From: JBOHBN01 sp050698355
GTDB lineage: Bacteria > Actinomycetota > Actinomycetes > Streptosporangiales > WHST01
DNA: 16,645 bases
Assembly (NCBI GenBank): GCA_050698355.1
Contig: JBOHBN010000147.1
Span: forward strand, 1-16,645
Direction of reading: 5' to 3'
Shown here: one piece after another, positions 1-7,291 of the stretch
How the letters are laid out: each line of letters opens with the position of its first letter
Position numbering within the stretch: position 1 is the stretch's first letter
Notes under the pieces: model-generated
The model's input: only the letters and a program-made list of their open reading frames with translations
Databases searched by the model: none
What the model was told of the DNA's origin: nothing
Made by a program: the position numbers and the translations under genes

Positions 1-447
1 TACCTACACAGGTCGGGCATCCTGCACCTCGATCTCAAGCCGTCGAACATGGTGGTCGACGCGGGGCGTCTCCGGGTGCTCGACCTGAGCCACGCCCGCC
101 CGCCGGGCGCCTGCCCCGCCGGATTCGGCACGGCGGAGTACATGCCGCCGGAGCAGCTCGTCGGGGACCGGGTGAGTGAGGCGAGCGACGTGTTCGGGCT
201 CGGCGGCGTGCTGTACCGGGCGGCGACCCGCGGCCGACCCTACGCCGCGACCGACCGGGCACGTGACCCGTACAAGTCGCCGCCGATGCGGGCGCTGCGC
301 CGCCGGCTGCCCGACGAGCTCGGGGCGCTCATCGCCGGCTGCCTCGACCCGCGGACTGCGGCCCGGCCGACAACCACCGAGGTCAGGCAACGACTGGAGA
401 AACTCGCTGGCGTGGACGGGTCGGGGCCAGGTAGGAAGGACCGGTGA
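1..447 (+). CDS. Serine/threonine protein kinase, C-terminal part (5' end outside window)
   Basis: Frame 1 is open from the first base and ends with TGA at 445-447, so about 148 C-terminal residues are visible. The catalytic loop reads HLDLKPSN at residues 9-16, the Hanks-type HxDLKxxN motif, with Leu where most kinases have the Arg of HRD. The metal-binding loop reads LDLSHA (D-L-S in place of D-F-G). An activation-segment GTAEYMPPEQ and a C-lobe ARPTTTEV follow. The Lys, Asp and Asn needed for chemistry are present, so it may be active but non-RD. The protein ends shortly after the C-lobe with no transmembrane segment or PASTA repeat, suggesting a soluble kinase. Its stop codon overlaps the start of the acetyltransferase gene, implying one transcript and coupled translation. 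The substrate is unknown. Confidence 0.85.
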   Translation, partial: YLHRSGILHLDLKPSNMVVDAGRLRVLDLSHARPPGACPAGFGTAEYMPPEQLVGDRVSEASDVFGLGGVLYRAATRGRPYAATDRARDPYKSPPMRALRRRLPDELGALIAGCLDPRTAARPTTTEVRQRLEKLAGVDGSGPGRKDR

Positions 448-1679
448 CGCAGTCTCCGTACCCCATCCGCCCGATTGCCGCCGACGAGCTCGACCACCTC
501 GCCCCGCTGCTGGATCTCGCGTTCCACGAGACGCATCGGCCCGAGGAGTTCCAGCTCTTCTGGAAGGCACTGGAACTCGACCGGTCGCTCGCCGCCTTCG
601 ACGGCGACCGGATGATCTCGTCGGCCGCGGCGTTCAGCCTGTCCATGACGCTGCCGGGCACGACGGCGCCGGTCGCCGGGGTCACGATCGTTGTCGTGCA
701 TCCCGCGTACCGCAGGCAGGGCGTGCTCTCGAGCGTGATGGGCCGCCAGCTCGCCGACCTGCGCGACGGCGGCGAGGCGGTCGCCGCGCTGTGGGCATCG
801 GAGTCGGCGATCTACGGCAGGTTCGGTTACGCGATCGCCTGCCAGCGGGCGATGATCAACGTACGCAGGGGCGAGGGCGCCCTGGTCCCCGACGCGCCCA
901 GCTCGACCGGCATCCGACTCGACCTCGCCACGCCCGACGACGCGCTGCCCGCCATGCGCAAGGTGTACGAGGAGACCGGGGCGACGAGGCCCGGCCACGT
1001 CGCGCGCACCGACGCGTTCTGGGCCGACTCGCTGTACGACCCGGAGCACCGGCGCGAGGGCGCGACGCCGCTGCAGGCGCTGCTCGCGTACGGGGACGGC
1101 GACGTCCGTGGCTACGCGCTGTACAAGGTGTCGCCGAGCCACGACGGCACGGTGAACACCAGCACCGTACGGCTGGAGGAGCTGCACGCCTCCGACCCCG
1201 CCGCGTACGTCGCGTGCTGGAAGTACCTGGCGAGCCTCGACCTGACCAGTGAGGTCGTGTGCCGGCACATGCCGGTGGACGCGCCGCTGTTCAGCCTGCT
1301 CGCCGACCCGCGGCGGGCGCGCGTCCAGGTCGGCGACGCGCTGTGGGTGCGGCTCGTGCGGGTTGGCGAGGCGCTCGCGCAGCGGTGCTACGCCGCGCCG
1401 GTCGACCTGGTGCTCGACATCACCGACAACCGCTGCGGGTGGAACGCCGGCCGGTGGCGGCTCTCCGGCGACGAGTCCGGCGCGACGTGCGAGCGCACGA
1501 CCGACGCGCCCGACCTGCGGGTGGACACCACGGTGCTTGCCGCCGGCTACCTCGGTGGCACAGCGCTCGGCGCGTACGGGGTCAGCGGCCGTGCCGTCGA
1601 GGAACGCCCGGGAGCGCTGCGGCGGCTGTCCACCGCGATGTCGTGGGACCCGCGTCCGTACTGCGTGCACCAGTTCTAG
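444..1679 (+). CDS. eis: Eis-like GNAT family N-acetyltransferase
   Basis: The product has 411 residues, close to the usual ~400 of the Eis family (aminoglycoside/lysine N-acetyltransferases that use acetyl-CoA). The GTG start at 444 overlaps the kinase TGA as GTGA. The N-terminal GNAT domain has the acetyl-CoA loop VVVHPAYRRQG at residues 83-93, followed by ASESAIYGRFGYA at 118-130, where Eis proteins carry the catalytic Tyr. A second, degenerate GNAT-like region and an SCP2-like C-terminal domain (from about residue 300) follow. The protein ends in Phe (YCVHQF), as in Mycobacterium Eis, where the terminal carboxylate takes part in catalysis. These are family facts; the real substrate here is unknown. 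Cytosolic location is expected because there is no signal peptide. Coupling to a protein kinase gene is unusual and could indicate regulation by phosphorylation, which is inference. Confidence 0.85.
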   Translation: MTQSPYPIRPIAADELDHLAPLLDLAFHETHRPEEFQLFWKALELDRSLAAFDGDRMISSAAAFSLSMTLPGTTAPVAGVTIVVVHPAYRRQGVLSSVMGRQLADLRDGGEAVAALWASESAIYGRFGYAIACQRAMINVRRGEGALVPDAPSSTGIRLDLATPDDALPAMRKVYEETGATRPGHVARTDAFWADSLYDPEHRREGATPLQALLAYGDGDVRGYALYKVSPSHDGTVNTSTVRLEELHASDPAAYVACWKYLASLDLTSEVVCRHMPVDAPLFSLLADPRRARVQVGDALWVRLVRVGEALAQRCYAAPVDLVLDITDNRCGWNAGRWRLSGDESGATCERTTDAPDLRVDTTVLAAGYLGGTALGAYGVSGRAVEERPGALRRLSTAMSWDPRPYCVHQF

Positions 1680-1727
1680 TTGTCAGTGTGTGGTTGAGCC
1701 ATAGGTCGACCACACACTGACAACTGG
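1676..1727. terminator. Long perfect hairpin between convergent genes (repeat copy 1)
   Basis: Bases 1678-1694 are the exact reverse complement of 1709-1725 (17 consecutive pairs; the stem can extend with wobble pairs on both sides). The loop is about 14 nt. The left arm contains the acetyltransferase stop codon. The hairpin lies between two convergent genes, so it probably works as a bidirectional terminator. No T-tract follows on either strand, which is common for actinobacterial hairpins. Its left arm and loop are 24/26 identical to 16607-16632, so it is also a copy of a dispersed repeat. Confidence 0.75.
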
Positions 1728-1762
1728 CGGAAACCAGCTGGCAGCCCGCCGATACGCGACAG

Positions 1763-4588
1763 CTATCCCGGTCCTGCCGGGATGGTCCGGGCCGCGACGT
1801 TCCAGCCGTGGAGGCTTACGACAGGACTGGCGCCGCGCAGGTCCGAGGCGCTGTAGCGGGCGGTGAGAGTACGGCTCTCGCCCGGCCAGATCGTGATGTC
1901 GTTATCGTTCCAGCGGATAGGCAGCACCTGGTTGTCTCCGGCCAGCGGCGTCCCGTCCGACGTGCCCCGGCGCACGTCCGCTCGGGTGAAGAACGCCGGC
2001 GTACGGTGATCGCTCACGTTGCGAATCGTGATCCTGGTGACCTCGTCACCTCCCCGCCGCACCGTGGTCGCCGTGGCCCGCACCGAGACCGGCTGCAGGT
2101 CCTGCAAACCCGTGAGATCGGCGTAACCACCCGGCTTGAAAGTCGCCCCATGGCCCTCACCGAGCGTCTTCTGCCAGTCGACCTGGTCGTGCTTCGTGGA
2201 CAGCCAGTAGACGTTACGGCTGACCGCGTGCTGGCCCCTGGAGAGCGTCAGCTTCAGGAAGTAGGTCGTGGAAATGCCGTTCGGCACATGCGGCTTCAAG
2301 ACCGTGCGGACGCCTTGGCTCGCCAACGGCGGTACCCGTGAGTCGCTGGTGGCGGCCCGCTTGCCGTCGATATCGAACACCTCGGCCCTGGCACGTAGGC
2401 CGCCCTGCCTGTGCCGGGTGAGGTTGGCGACCCTTACAGAACCATCGGCGTAGGAGTACATGATGTGCACGGGTTCCCCGGCCTTCTTCGCACCGAAGTA
2501 CACACCGGACTGGTCCATGTCGTAGCCGTAGAGGCTCCACTGCAACGAGGGCCACGCCTTGTTCATCTGCCAGTAAATGACACCGGTGCTGGGGTTCGCA
2601 CGGTTCTTGGAGTTGCCCAGGTACGCCTCGAACTGTGCCCGCGCGGCCTCGTACTCGCCGACCTGGGCGAGCTTCTGGTACGAGGCCATGTCCGACCAGT
2701 GGCCGTACCGATGCCACAGCGGGGTGTTGTACTGACCGAGACGGGCGATCGTCGTGTAGTCGTTGTACGGACTCGTGTGGTAGATGGTCGGCCCTGAACC
2801 CGGGCCATGCGTCGAGCTGGTGTCCCACACCTGCTTCTGGTCGGCCGCCGTCAGGAACCTGTTTAACGAGTCCTGGGTGGGGATCGTGTTCCCCGCGCTC
2901 ACCTCCGTGTCGTAACCCCAGGCACCGCCGGCGTTGGTGAACGCGCTACCACCGCCTTTTGTCTCCGGGCCGTTGTCCCACCAGTAGACCGGCGGCACGT
3001 AATTGTAGGGTCCCTCCTTCGATCCGGAGACACCGAGCTTCGGCGACGCCTTGTACTCAGCCGACGCGACCTGCGGCACCTGCCAGTCGGCGGAGCGGAA
3101 CGCCTTGAGGTAGATGCGCTCCTTTGCCGGGTCGGGAGCCTGGTCGCTGCCCTGGTAGAACGTGAACACGCTCGGGTGGTCGCGCAGCCAGCGGGCCACG
3201 TGGGACGCCTGGTTCGCTGCGTTCGCCTTGATCTGCTTGCTCCAGTCGGACGAGTCCTGCTCCCACTTGTCGCAGCATTGCCAACCCGCCATCGCCAGGA
3301 TGCCCGCCCTGTCCATCTGGTCGAACATGTTCTCCGGGGGGAAGTTCCCCTCGAACCTGATCGCGTTGAGCCCCATGTTCTTGATGTAGGACAGCTGGTC
3401 GTGGATGTTGCTCGGCGAGTAGCGCAGGAACATGTCCTGCGACCATCCGCCGCCGCGGATCACGAGCGGCACGCCGTTGATGACGAACTTCCGGTAACCC
3501 TTGGGCGCAAAGGTCTTGCCAGGCACCACGTGGGTGAGATGCGAGGTCACCGTCCTGATGCCGAAGTCGTCGGAGTCCGTGTCCGAGACACCCCGACCGG
3601 CGCTCGCCCGTACGGACAGGTGGTACATCGGCTGATCCCCGAGCTGGTACGGCCACCACACGTCGGGATGATGGATGACCAGGCGATGATGGTGTGCGGG
3701 CGTGAACGTCACCGTCCGCGTCGAGTGCGGCCGCACGCTCGCGGTTCTCCTGACCGTGATACGCGTGTGCCGGTGCGTGATCGATGCCGAGACCACCGAC
3801 CGCTGGGCGTCTCCGGTGTTGTTCCGAACGTCCGCCTTGACCGTCAAGCTCGAGCTGCTCAGGTCCTTCGCGTTGTCCTGGACGACATGCGCGTTCCGCA
3901 CCGAGACCGCACCGTCCTGTGCGAGCTGCGGGGTGAACTGCAGTCCTGTATAGCCGTCGGGTGACGGATGGTTCCAGTCGACCATGTCCATGGTCAGGTA
4001 CTTGTCCGAGTCGTTCGGGTACACCTCGAGAGCGATGGCGTTCCGCCCGTTCCGTACCTGGCCGCCGATGTCGAACTCGAAGCGCGAGTAGGAGCCCTGC
4101 AGCTTCGACTTGTCCGCGATCTTCGTGCCGTTGACCCACAGGTTCGCGCGCGACGCGACACCGTTCATGATGAGGAAGGTGTGCTGACCGGGGCGCGGGT
4201 GGATGGTCAGCTCGTCCCGGTACCACCAGGGCACGTCGAACTGTTTGGTGGGGACGGAGGCCAGGTTGTCCGAGTGGAAGATGTCCGGATAGCGGCCGTT
4301 CTCGATGAGGCCGGCCATGAGGGTCTCGGGCTTGGAGATCGGCAACCAACCTGATGTCGCGTAGCCCGGGTCGGAGATCGCGCCGCCGGCGCCCGTCGTC
4401 TTGGCCGACGACTGGATCTTCCAGCCCGTCGTCAGGTCCGAGGTACCGGCGAACGTCGACGAGCTGTGGGTGTCACCCGGACGATCCACGCCCCAGGCGG
4501 GCGCGGCAGGAAGCGCGAGTGCGCAGAGGGTCGCGCCTGCCACGAGTGCGGTGAGCTGCAGCCTGAATACCGTTCCGGGCTTCGACAT
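1763..4588 (-). CDS. csxA: Secreted GH2 exo-beta-D-glucosaminidase
   Basis: The 941-residue product starts with a Sec-type signal peptide (hydrophobic residues about 10-31, likely cleavage near APAWG). It shows the GH2 order: sugar-binding jelly roll (about 50-225), Ig-like domain (about 226-345), TIM barrel (about 350-680) and C-terminal beta domains. The acid/base site reads YQGSD at 478-482, an Asp in place of the usual GH2 Asn-Glu. The likely nucleophile is Glu562 in YDTEVSAG. The stretch WQCCDKWEQ at 436-444 resembles the characteristic WECCDKWE of Amycolatopsis CsxA. These features favour exo-beta-glucosaminidase (EC 3.2.1.165), which removes GlcN from non-reducing ends of chitosan oligomers, over beta-mannosidase or beta-galactosidase. 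It is shorter than CsxA (about 1030 residues), and I see no carbohydrate-binding module. The ATG at 4588 has GGTGGAG upstream. The neighbours (ROK regulator, amino-sugar ABC genes, SIS) agree with this role. Confidence 0.85.
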   Translation of the reverse strand: MSKPGTVFRLQLTALVAGATLCALALPAAPAWGVDRPGDTHSSSTFAGTSDLTTGWKIQSSAKTTGAGGAISDPGYATSGWLPISKPETLMAGLIENGRYPDIFHSDNLASVPTKQFDVPWWYRDELTIHPRPGQHTFLIMNGVASRANLWVNGTKIADKSKLQGSYSRFEFDIGGQVRNGRNAIALEVYPNDSDKYLTMDMVDWNHPSPDGYTGLQFTPQLAQDGAVSVRNAHVVQDNAKDLSSSSLTVKADVRNNTGDAQRSVVSASITHRHTRITVRRTASVRPHSTRTVTFTPAHHHRLVIHHPDVWWPYQLGDQPMYHLSVRASAGRGVSDTDSDDFGIRTVTSHLTHVVPGKTFAPKGYRKFVINGVPLVIRGGGWSQDMFLRYSPSNIHDQLSYIKNMGLNAIRFEGNFPPENMFDQMDRAGILAMAGWQCCDKWEQDSSDWSKQIKANAANQASHVARWLRDHPSVFTFYQGSDQAPDPAKERIYLKAFRSADWQVPQVASAEYKASPKLGVSGSKEGPYNYVPPVYWWDNGPETKGGGSAFTNAGGAWGYDTEVSAGNTIPTQDSLNRFLTAADQKQVWDTSSTHGPGSGPTIYHTSPYNDYTTIARLGQYNTPLWHRYGHWSDMASYQKLAQVGEYEAARAQFEAYLGNSKNRANPSTGVIYWQMNKAWPSLQWSLYGYDMDQSGVYFGAKKAGEPVHIMYSYADGSVRVANLTRHRQGGLRARAEVFDIDGKRAATSDSRVPPLASQGVRTVLKPHVPNGISTTYFLKLTLSRGQHAVSRNVYWLSTKHDQVDWQKTLGEGHGATFKPGGYADLTGLQDLQPVSVRATATTVRRGGDEVTRITIRNVSDHRTPAFFTRADVRRGTSDGTPLAGDNQVLPIRWNDNDITIWPGESRTLTARYSASDLRGASPVVSLHGWNVAARTIPAGPG
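1765..1783 (-). terminator. Small hairpin over the GH2 stop codon
   Basis: ATCCCGG at 1765-1771 and CCGGGAT at 1777-1783 form a perfect 7-bp stem with a 5-nt loop. It covers the last codons and part of the stop of the glucosaminidase gene. It could help end or stabilise that minus-strand transcript together with the larger hairpin just downstream, but a GC-rich coding palindrome could also arise by chance. Confidence 0.3.
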
Positions 4589-4618
4589 GGGTTCTCCACC
4601 CCGCTCTCATGGGGCGAG

Positions 4619-4648
4619 ATATTAGGAAGACACCCTTCCAAATGTCAA
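4619..4648 (-). promoter_or_regulatory. GH2 promoter with operator-like inverted repeat in its spacer
   Basis: On the minus strand, TTGACA (4648-4643) is followed after 18 nt by TAATAT (4624-4619), a good housekeeping-type promoter whose start point would fall about 20-25 nt before the ATG. The spacer is almost filled by an inverted repeat. On the plus strand it is TTAGGAAG (4622-4629), 5 nt, then CTTCCAAA (4635-4642); the arms match at 7 of 8 positions. A repressor bound here would block RNA polymerase. The adjacent ROK repressor is the obvious candidate, by inference. ROK operators in actinobacteria are often of TTAGGAAA/TTTCCTAA type as I remember them, which I could not check. Confidence 0.65.
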
Positions 4649-4665
4649 TAGGTGCGGCGGTCTGA

Positions 4666-5862
4666 CTACTTGGGGGATTCCGTGGCGCGACTGAACACGA
4701 GATCACGCGCCGTGGCGAGACCGGTCGCGAGCGCACCCATGACGACGGCATCGCTGCCGAGCGATGAGACCACGATCGGCGGCGGCTCGAGCGGTACCAG
4801 CTCGCGCAGATGCTCGCGGGCGGGCATGATGAGCAGGTCACCGTTACGCCCGATCCCGCCACCGAGGACGACAAGCTCCGGATCGAGCACCGCCACGACG
4901 GCGGCGAGCGCACGCGAGACCTGATGCGCCTCGTGCGTCGCCACCGACTGCGCGGTCCTGTCGCCGGCACGTGCGGCATCGAATACCTTCTTGGCCGTCA
5001 GCCGCCCAGACATTCCGGCCCGCCGTGCGGTCGCCACGACGGCGTCGGCTGCTGCGGCACTCTCCAGGAGCCCGTGCTGGCGCGTACTGCGGTCACTCTC
5101 CGATACCCCGTCCTCGGCGACCGGCAGGAACGAGATCTCCCCTGCCGCGCCCCGCGCACCCCTGTACAGCTCGCCGTGCACGACGATGCCCATGCCCACA
5201 CCCGTGCCGATGGACAGGAACACGAAGTCGCGCGCGCTGCGTCCCAGCCCGTACTCCTGCTCGCCCAGCACCGCCAGGTCGACGTCGTTCTCGATCGCGA
5301 GGTTGGGCCCGAGCGCGTCATGGAGTGACCGCACCACACCCGGCCTGTCCCAGCCCAGGAGGTTGGGCGCGAACCGCAGCGTGGCCTTCGCCGGGTCGTA
5401 CACGCCGGGGCTACCGACCACTGTGTACGTCACCTCGCCGTACTCGATCCCGGCGTCCGTCGCGAGTGCTCGCGCGGTCTCGGTCAGGCGCGTGACCAGT
5501 GCACCGGCACTGCGCGCGCGGTTGCGCTCGTCCCTGCGCAGCACGACCTCCCCCGCGAGATTCGCAAGGGCAAGCCGTAGCCAGGAACGGCCGACGTCGA
5601 TGGCGACCACCCAGCCAGCCTCCGGGCGGATGGCGTAGAGCTGCGGTGCGCGGCCGGCGTTGCCGGTCCGCTGCCCTACGGGTCTCACCAGACCGACCCG
5701 TTCGAGATCGGCCAGCGCGAGGGACACGGTTGGCTTGGACAGGCCCGTCTCGTCAGCCAGCTGCGGACGCGAGACCGGACCGATGTCACGGATACGGTCG
5801 AACACCACGCGCTCGTTCATCACCCGCACGACGCTGGTCGTGTTGACCGCCCCCGCACTCAC
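4666..5862 (-). CDS. ROK family transcriptional repressor (CsnR/NagC-like)
   Basis: I chose GTG at 5862 because GGAAGGAGG (5879-5871) sits 8 nt upstream; this gives 398 residues, normal for ROK repressors. Residues 16-64 form a winged helix-turn-helix (recognition helix about LSKPTVSLALADLE, 41-54). A sugar-binding ROK domain follows: DVGRSWLR 89-96, IENDVDLA 190-197, SIGTGVGMG 217-225, GAAGEISF 238-245, VLGGGIG 332-338. The first ATP-binding motif (normally DxGGT) is degraded. The zinc site is missing: there is no GH after GAAGEI and no CxCGxxGCxE cluster. It is therefore a regulator, not a kinase. It is divergent from the transporter operon and lies upstream of the glucosaminidase gene, so it probably represses both and is relieved by a chitosan-derived sugar. 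The inducer is unknown. In Streptomyces the CsnR repressor occupies the same relative position. Confidence 0.88.
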   Translation of the reverse strand: MSAGAVNTTSVVRVMNERVVFDRIRDIGPVSRPQLADETGLSKPTVSLALADLERVGLVRPVGQRTGNAGRAPQLYAIRPEAGWVVAIDVGRSWLRLALANLAGEVVLRRDERNRARSAGALVTRLTETARALATDAGIEYGEVTYTVVGSPGVYDPAKATLRFAPNLLGWDRPGVVRSLHDALGPNLAIENDVDLAVLGEQEYGLGRSARDFVFLSIGTGVGMGIVVHGELYRGARGAAGEISFLPVAEDGVSESDRSTRQHGLLESAAAADAVVATARRAGMSGRLTAKKVFDAARAGDRTAQSVATHEAHQVSRALAAVVAVLDPELVVLGGGIGRNGDLLIMPAREHLRELVPLEPPPIVVSSLGSDAVVMGALATGLATARDLVFSRATESPK

Positions 5863-5958
5863 TGGTGCAGCCTCCTTCCGGTCTTGACGTACGTCACGAT
5901 AATCGTTAGACAATATCCCTAACAAACTCCGCCACAGGAGCGGAAAGGCTGTCACACC
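5863..5958. promoter_or_regulatory. Divergent control region between ROK repressor and ABC operon
   Basis: These 96 bases hold three overlapping dyads: a perfect 12-bp palindrome TGACGTACGTCA (5885-5896), ACGAT-A-ATCGT (5896-5906), and GTTAG-N9-CTAAC (5905-5923). For the plus strand, TTGACG (5884-5889) could be a -35 box with a weak TAGACA (5907-5912) 17 nt downstream; the first palindrome covers the -35 box and the third covers the -10. On the minus strand the third dyad reads TTAGGGATA, matching 7 of 9 positions with TTAGGAAGA in the GH2 promoter. The ribosome-binding sites are GGAAGGAGG for the repressor and AGGAGCGGAAAGG (5936-5948) for the lipoprotein gene. Autoregulation by the ROK protein is inferred. 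Confidence 0.6.
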
Positions 5959-7278
5959 ATGCGTCACACCCAGGGTGCTCGTTCCCCTGCTGCACTCTCC
6001 GGCACGGTTCTCTCCCGCCGGAGCCTGTTCGGTGCCGTGGCAGCCGCCGGCGCGGCGGCTGGCCTCACCGCCTGCGGCAGCGGAGGAGGGTCGGGCGGCA
6101 GTTCCGAGCTCAACGTCCTGTTCATGAAGCAGGCGGGCTACAGCGCGGACGACATCAAGGCGATGACCAAGGCGTTCGAGAAGGCGAACTCGGGTGTCAC
6201 CGTGCACCCGACCTTCGTCGCCTACGAGGCGCTCCACGACAAGATCGTGGCCGCCGCGCCGGCGGGTACCTACGACGTGGTCCTCATCGACGTCATCTGG
6301 CCGACCGAGTTCGCCACCAAGAAGATGATCAGGGACGTCACCAAGCGCTTCCCCTCCTCCTGGCAGTCCGATATCTTCCAGGGCGCGCTCAAGACCGGTG
6401 AGTACAAGAAGCACTACTACGGCGTCCCGTGGATCCTCGACACCAAGTACCTCTACTTCAACGACAAGATGTTGAAGGACGCGGGAGTCGCCAAGGACGA
6501 CCTGCGCACGTGGGACGGCGTCGTCAAGGCGGCGAAGCGGCTCAAGAAAGCAGGTGTCGCGGAGCACCCGCTGATCTGGAGCTGGTCGCAGGCAGAAGCG
6601 GTCATCTGCGACTACGCCACCCTGCTCGGCGCCTTCGGAGGCCGATTCCTGGACGAGCAGGGCATGCCGGCGTTCAACACAGGTGGTGGGCTGAAGGCGC
6701 TCGAGTTCATGCAGATGACCCTCGACAGCGGGCTGAGCAACCCGAGTTCGACCCAGTCGCTCGAGGACGACGTGTTGAAGGTGTTCTCCGCCGGCGAGGC
6801 GGCGATCGCGGAGAACTGGACGTACATGTACAACAACGCGAGCGACCCGAAGCAGAGCCAGGTGTCGGGCGACGTCGGCATCGCGCACACTCCCGCGGGG
6901 CCCGGAGGCAACGCTCCCGGAGTGAACGGCAGCATGGCGCTCTCCATCACGACGGGAACTGACAAGGTCGACCTCGCGTGGAAGTACGTGAAGTCACTGA
7001 CCAGCAAGAAGACCCAGGAGAAATACGCGCAGCACTCGCTACCGGTGTGGAAGTCCTCCTACGAGGACCCAGAGGTCACCAAGACCGCGCCCGCCGTCGT
7101 CAAGGTCGCCAAGACCCAGCTGCCCGACATGATCCTGCGGCCGCAGGTCCCCTCGTACAACGCGATCTCACAGCAGCTCCAGGTCGAGATCCAAAAAGCC
7201 CTGCTCGGCAAGAAGAGCGCGAAGAAGGCATTGGACGACGCGGCGTCGGCCGCGCGCGGGCTGCTCAAGAAGTCCTAA
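5959..7278 (+). CDS. ABC transporter extracellular sugar-binding lipoprotein (CUT1 family)
   Basis: The 439-residue protein begins with a twin-arginine-like SRRSLF (19-24), a short alanine-rich hydrophobic stretch and the lipobox LTAC, so Cys39 is the likely lipidated residue. This suggests Tat or Sec export and anchoring to the outer face of the membrane. A Gly/Ser-rich linker follows. The mature part has the family-1 solute-binding fold, with YYGVPWILDTKYLYFNDKML (154-173) being typical of oligosaccharide binders. It heads a run of tightly packed plus-strand genes (13 nt to the first permease). In context it would bind chitosan-derived glucosamine oligosaccharides, corresponding to CsnE of Streptomyces. 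The substrate is inferred from neighbours, since the sequence alone only shows a sugar binder. A Gly/Ser/Lys-rich C-terminus (KKSAKKALDDAAS) is usual. Confidence 0.88.
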   Translation: MRHTQGARSPAALSGTVLSRRSLFGAVAAAGAAAGLTACGSGGGSGGSSELNVLFMKQAGYSADDIKAMTKAFEKANSGVTVHPTFVAYEALHDKIVAAAPAGTYDVVLIDVIWPTEFATKKMIRDVTKRFPSSWQSDIFQGALKTGEYKKHYYGVPWILDTKYLYFNDKMLKDAGVAKDDLRTWDGVVKAAKRLKKAGVAEHPLIWSWSQAEAVICDYATLLGAFGGRFLDEQGMPAFNTGGGLKALEFMQMTLDSGLSNPSSTQSLEDDVLKVFSAGEAAIAENWTYMYNNASDPKQSQVSGDVGIAHTPAGPGGNAPGVNGSMALSITTGTDKVDLAWKYVKSLTSKKTQEKYAQHSLPVWKSSYEDPEVTKTAPAVVKVAKTQLPDMILRPQVPSYNAISQQLQVEIQKALLGKKSAKKALDDAASAARGLLKKS

Positions 7279-7291
7279 GGGCGGCTCGCGA

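Noticed and set aside
1763..4588. Beta-mannosidase or beta-galactosidase assignment for the GH2 protein
   Set aside because: Those enzymes carry Asn-Glu at the acid/base site. This protein has GSD and the CCDKWE segment typical of exo-glucosaminidases.
5863..6888. Extension of the ROK repressor open frame upstream to 6888
   Set aside because: This part runs antisense through the binding-protein gene. The GTG at 5862 has a strong ribosome-binding site and matches the usual repressor length.
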